From an uncultured Phocaeicola sp. (lineage in GTDB: Bacteria > Bacteroidota > Bacteroidia > Bacteroidales > Bacteroidaceae): a DNA stretch of 64,000 bases. The first letter of the stretch is position 1. Every line of letters begins with the position of its first letter. The position numbers and the translations under genes were made by a program. The notes under the pieces are model-generated. The model had not been told where the DNA came from. It was given only the letters and a program-made list of their open reading frames with translations, and made no database searches. Location of the stretch: assembly GCA_944320135.1 (NCBI GenBank), contig CALUGI010000006.1:39113-103112 (forward strand). Direction: 5' to 3'. Of the stretch, positions 62,039 to 64,000 are shown piece after piece.

Positions 62039-63709
62039 TCAATTATTTTCCAAAGAAAGGCGTTTCGTTCTGTTTTTCAAGGCAACGTCGTAAGCCTGAT
62101 AATAATATTGTATAAAATGTTTCCACAAAGCCTTTTCGGCGATAGCCGCCGCATTCTTACGCGCCGACAACACTTCCTTTTCCGGCAGATTGGAAAAATC
62201 AGAAACGGTATCCTTTATCGCATCGGCTACCTCTGAATAGTTATAATCGGTACGGTGGATTACCTTGACGCCTTCCCCCAACTGTCCGTAATGGCCGTGA
62301 ATGGAATTTACCCACAGTCCAAACCCTGAAAGGTCTGTCGTGACGGTCGGAACATGGAAGGCCACGCTTTCAAGCGGCGTGTATCCCCAAGGTTCGTAAT
62401 AGGAAGCGTATACAGTCAAATCATAACCGATAAGCAGGTCATAATAAGGCATATTCAAGATGCCGTCGCGCCCGTCAAGATAGCAAGGGATAAAAATCAC
62501 CTTCACTTTCGTATCCTCAGCATTCGACATGTTCAGATATTTCAGCATATCCAGCACCTGGTCGTGGCTCATGTTGTGAAGCCAATGCGTGATGAAGGGG
62601 ACATGCAGCGGAGTGTCAAAATCCGCGTTGCTTTCCATACGCTCTTTCAAGTCTTCACGGACATCCCCTACCCATCCGGGCACATTGATGAAAGCAATGA
62701 TTTCCTTTTTCAGATTCTTGTCGCGTGTCAGACGGTTCAACGCCTCCAGATACACGTTGATTCCTTTATTCTTGAACTCATAACGCCCGCTTGTGCCTAC
62801 AATCAACGCATCATCGCCGATTTTGGTGCCCAGCAACTTGTTTGCCAAATTAAGCAACGCCTTCCGGGCTTTCTTGCGCTTTTCGCCGAACGCTTTCCCT
62901 TTCGGAACAAAATCATCCTCGAAACCGTTCATAAGAACCACGTCAGCAGGCTTGTCAAGCAATTCCTTGCATTCGTTGTTGGTAATTTCGCTCACCGTAG
63001 TAAAACAATCTACATGATGGGCGGTTTGCTTTTCGATGGAATGTTTCGATTCCATGTTCAGTTCACGGGCCATCTGGTCGCCGTTGTAAGCAAAAAGATA
63101 ATCATAAAGGGGCTTGTTGTTGCCTGCAATCGACCTTCCGATAGAAGTCGCATGGGTAGTGAAAATCGTCGCAATCTGGGGCAACGTCTTGCGTATATAT
63201 AGCGCGCCCAATCCTGTCATCCATTCATGAGCCTGATAAACGACATTGTCGGTGTTCTTCAAATTAAAGCGGTAAAAACTCTCAACCACTTTCCCGGCTG
63301 CGTAAGAAAACATAGAAGCCTCGTCATAGTCGCCGTATGCGTGGAGCGAATCTACCTGGAAGTCCAGCCATGCCTGAGTATATATGTCATTTTTTTTAGC
63401 ATAGAAAGGTGTGAAGTCAATCAGAATCACTATCGGACTGCCAGGAATATTCCATCGGCCCACCCGAACTTTAAGGTCATCATTCTCAACGGCATGCTCT
63501 CTCCATGCTTTCAACGTGTCATCATCAGAAATGAACAAAGGGTTTTCTTTGTCTTTCCAGAAATCAGGCCCTATAAAGAGAATCCTGTCCGGAAACATTT
63601 CCTGCAAGGTTTTTGCTCGCGTTGACAAGACGGTATAAATTCCTCCTACTTTATTACACACTTCCCAACTCGATTCAAAAATGTAATCAGGTTTCAAAAG
63701 CTGTTTCAT
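62039..63709 (-). CDS. Glycogen synthase, GT3 (eukaryotic-like) type
   Basis: 556 aa. Starts PDYIFESSWEVCNKVGGIYTVLSTRA, typical of GT3/glycogen synthases that use UDP-glucose, and has TTHATSIGRSIAGNN, GTSGRYEFKNKGINVYLEAL and, near the C-terminus, YASYYEPWGYTPLESVAFHVPTVTTDLSGFG in sections. It differs from the bacterial GlgA/GT5 type. Encoded first in the operon with glgP, so synthesis and breakdown are co-transcribed. Promoter 23 nt upstream. Confidence 0.93.
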   Translation of the reverse strand: MKQLLKPDYIFESSWEVCNKVGGIYTVLSTRAKTLQEMFPDRILFIGPDFWKDKENPLFISDDDTLKAWREHAVENDDLKVRVGRWNIPGSPIVILIDFTPFYAKKNDIYTQAWLDFQVDSLHAYGDYDEASMFSYAAGKVVESFYRFNLKNTDNVVYQAHEWMTGLGALYIRKTLPQIATIFTTHATSIGRSIAGNNKPLYDYLFAYNGDQMARELNMESKHSIEKQTAHHVDCFTTVSEITNNECKELLDKPADVVLMNGFEDDFVPKGKAFGEKRKKARKALLNLANKLLGTKIGDDALIVGTSGRYEFKNKGINVYLEALNRLTRDKNLKKEIIAFINVPGWVGDVREDLKERMESNADFDTPLHVPFITHWLHNMSHDQVLDMLKYLNMSNAEDTKVKVIFIPCYLDGRDGILNMPYYDLLIGYDLTVYASYYEPWGYTPLESVAFHVPTVTTDLSGFGLWVNSIHGHYGQLGEGVKVIHRTDYNYSEVADAIKDTVSDFSNLPEKEVLSARKNAAAIAEKALWKHFIQYYYQAYDVALKNRTKRLSLENN

Positions 63710-63731
63710 TATCTATTTTTTTAATCCGGCG

Positions 63732-63764
63732 CAAAGGTAATAAAAAACATTGAAATTGAGCAAC
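63732..63764 (-). promoter_or_regulatory. Glycogen operon promoter
   Basis: Minus-strand GTTG (63761-63764), 21-nt spacer, TACCTTTG (63732-63739), 23 nt before the synthase ATG. Confidence 0.6.
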
Positions 63765-63808
63765 AAAAGCCCCAAAATATCAAAATGGACACGTTCAATC
63801 CGCACTGA

Positions 63809-64000
63809 ATGAGCTGTAGGCGGCATCTCATACATGTATTGCTCCATGCAGTTCCCCCAGCAGTCGATGGATTGAAACCGAAAACCGCTATGAAGGCTCT
63901 CAGCAAATGCTCCAATGACAATCTCTGCTTCCGCCTTCGGAACTCCTCGCGGGCGGCAAAGGCGGAAGCGCGGGCGGGAAGGAAAAAGAAGACGGAGGAA
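63809..64000 (+). CDS. Possible 5' part of an unidentified reading frame
   Basis: From ATG 63809 a frame stays open to the window end (64 codons, beginning MSCRRHLIHVLLHAVPPAVD). It has no ribosome site or promoter and matches nothing I recognise. It contains an 11-bp inverted repeat (GCTTCCGCCTT 63927-63937, AAGGCGGAAGC 63959-63969). Could be chance, a mobile-element remnant or intergenic. Confidence 0.2.
   Translation, partial: MSCRRHLIHVLLHAVPPAVDGLKPKTAMKALSKCSNDNLCFRLRNSSRAAKAEARAGRKKKTEE

Noticed and set aside
63721-63921. A 66-codon minus-strand frame upstream of the glycogen synthase
   Set aside because: It covers the glycogen operon promoter and its end is made of promoter sequence; not recognised as a protein.
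1-64000. CRISPR arrays, insertion sequences or prophage genes
   Set aside because: No regularly spaced repeats with unique spacers and no transposase or phage structural gene were seen in the window.

Overview
The window looks like a chromosomal segment of a gut-type Bacteroidales (Bacteroidaceae-like; genus not resolvable by eye). Evidence: a Bacteroidota-style TamB, an UpxY-family antiterminator, a DUF3078 protein, a GT3-type glycogen synthase next to a GlgP-type phosphorylase, a complete Na+-NQR, agmatine-to-putrescine genes, and a recurrent TAnnTTTG -7 box (often with TTTG or GTTG 19-21 bp upstream) in front of most transcription units, which is the Bacteroides housekeeping promoter. Most of the window is moderately GC-rich housekeeping DNA. 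A visibly AT-rich block at about 16.5-23.9 kb carries surface polysaccharide genes.

Layout. 0-6.6 kb: the 3' end of an endonuclease/exonuclease/phosphatase gene, a converging palindromic repeat, then nqrABCDEF on the minus strand. 7-13.4 kb: tamB, aguA and aguB in a tight plus-strand unit. 13.5-15 kb: trkH-type potassium transporter. 15.2-16.3 kb: a Fic-domain protein with a C-terminal winged helix, flanked by its own promoter and terminator. 16.5-30.7 kb: a surface polysaccharide locus with flippase, seven glycosyltransferases, a polymerase, a small winged-helix protein and an SDR epimerase. A second unit follows with a Wzz-like chain-length protein, a Wzi-like outer-membrane protein, a lipoprotein and an UpxY-type antiterminator, closed by a strong terminator. 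No sugar-phosphate initiating transferase is present, so it must lie elsewhere.

30.7-48.3 kb: PBP1A; pyrB-pyrI-flavin reductase-barrel protein-glyA-OmpA-like lipoprotein; TRIC channel and DUF3078 protein; pyrG-yidC; a serine hydrolase; a MATE pump with a MalY-like lyase. 48.5-50.4 kb: two tandem paralogous lipoproteins. 50.4-50.7 kb: a highly structured candidate non-coding RNA on the minus strand. 50.9-53 kb: an FKBP gene, three tRNA genes (Pro-TGG; Ser-TGA and Arg-TCT co-transcribed), and between them a decay island with remnants of a GH97 glycosidase and a hybrid two-component sensor, i.e. a dead polysaccharide utilization locus. 53.1-59.2 kb: ECF sigma/anti-sigma/periplasmic protein cluster, ribonuclease Z, an acetyl-CoA hydrolase-family CoA transferase, and an OmpR-type two-component system. 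59.4-63.7 kb: glycogen phosphorylase and glycogen synthase.

The most interesting signals are regulatory. The Fic and flippase promoters look like copies of one another, with a dyad centred in the -33/-7 spacer. The polysaccharide operon has a long hairpin leader, and its UpxY gene sits at the distal end. The PBP1A-pyrB interval has three palindromes at exact 22-bp spacing. All family calls rest on reading the translated sequence; no database search was possible.
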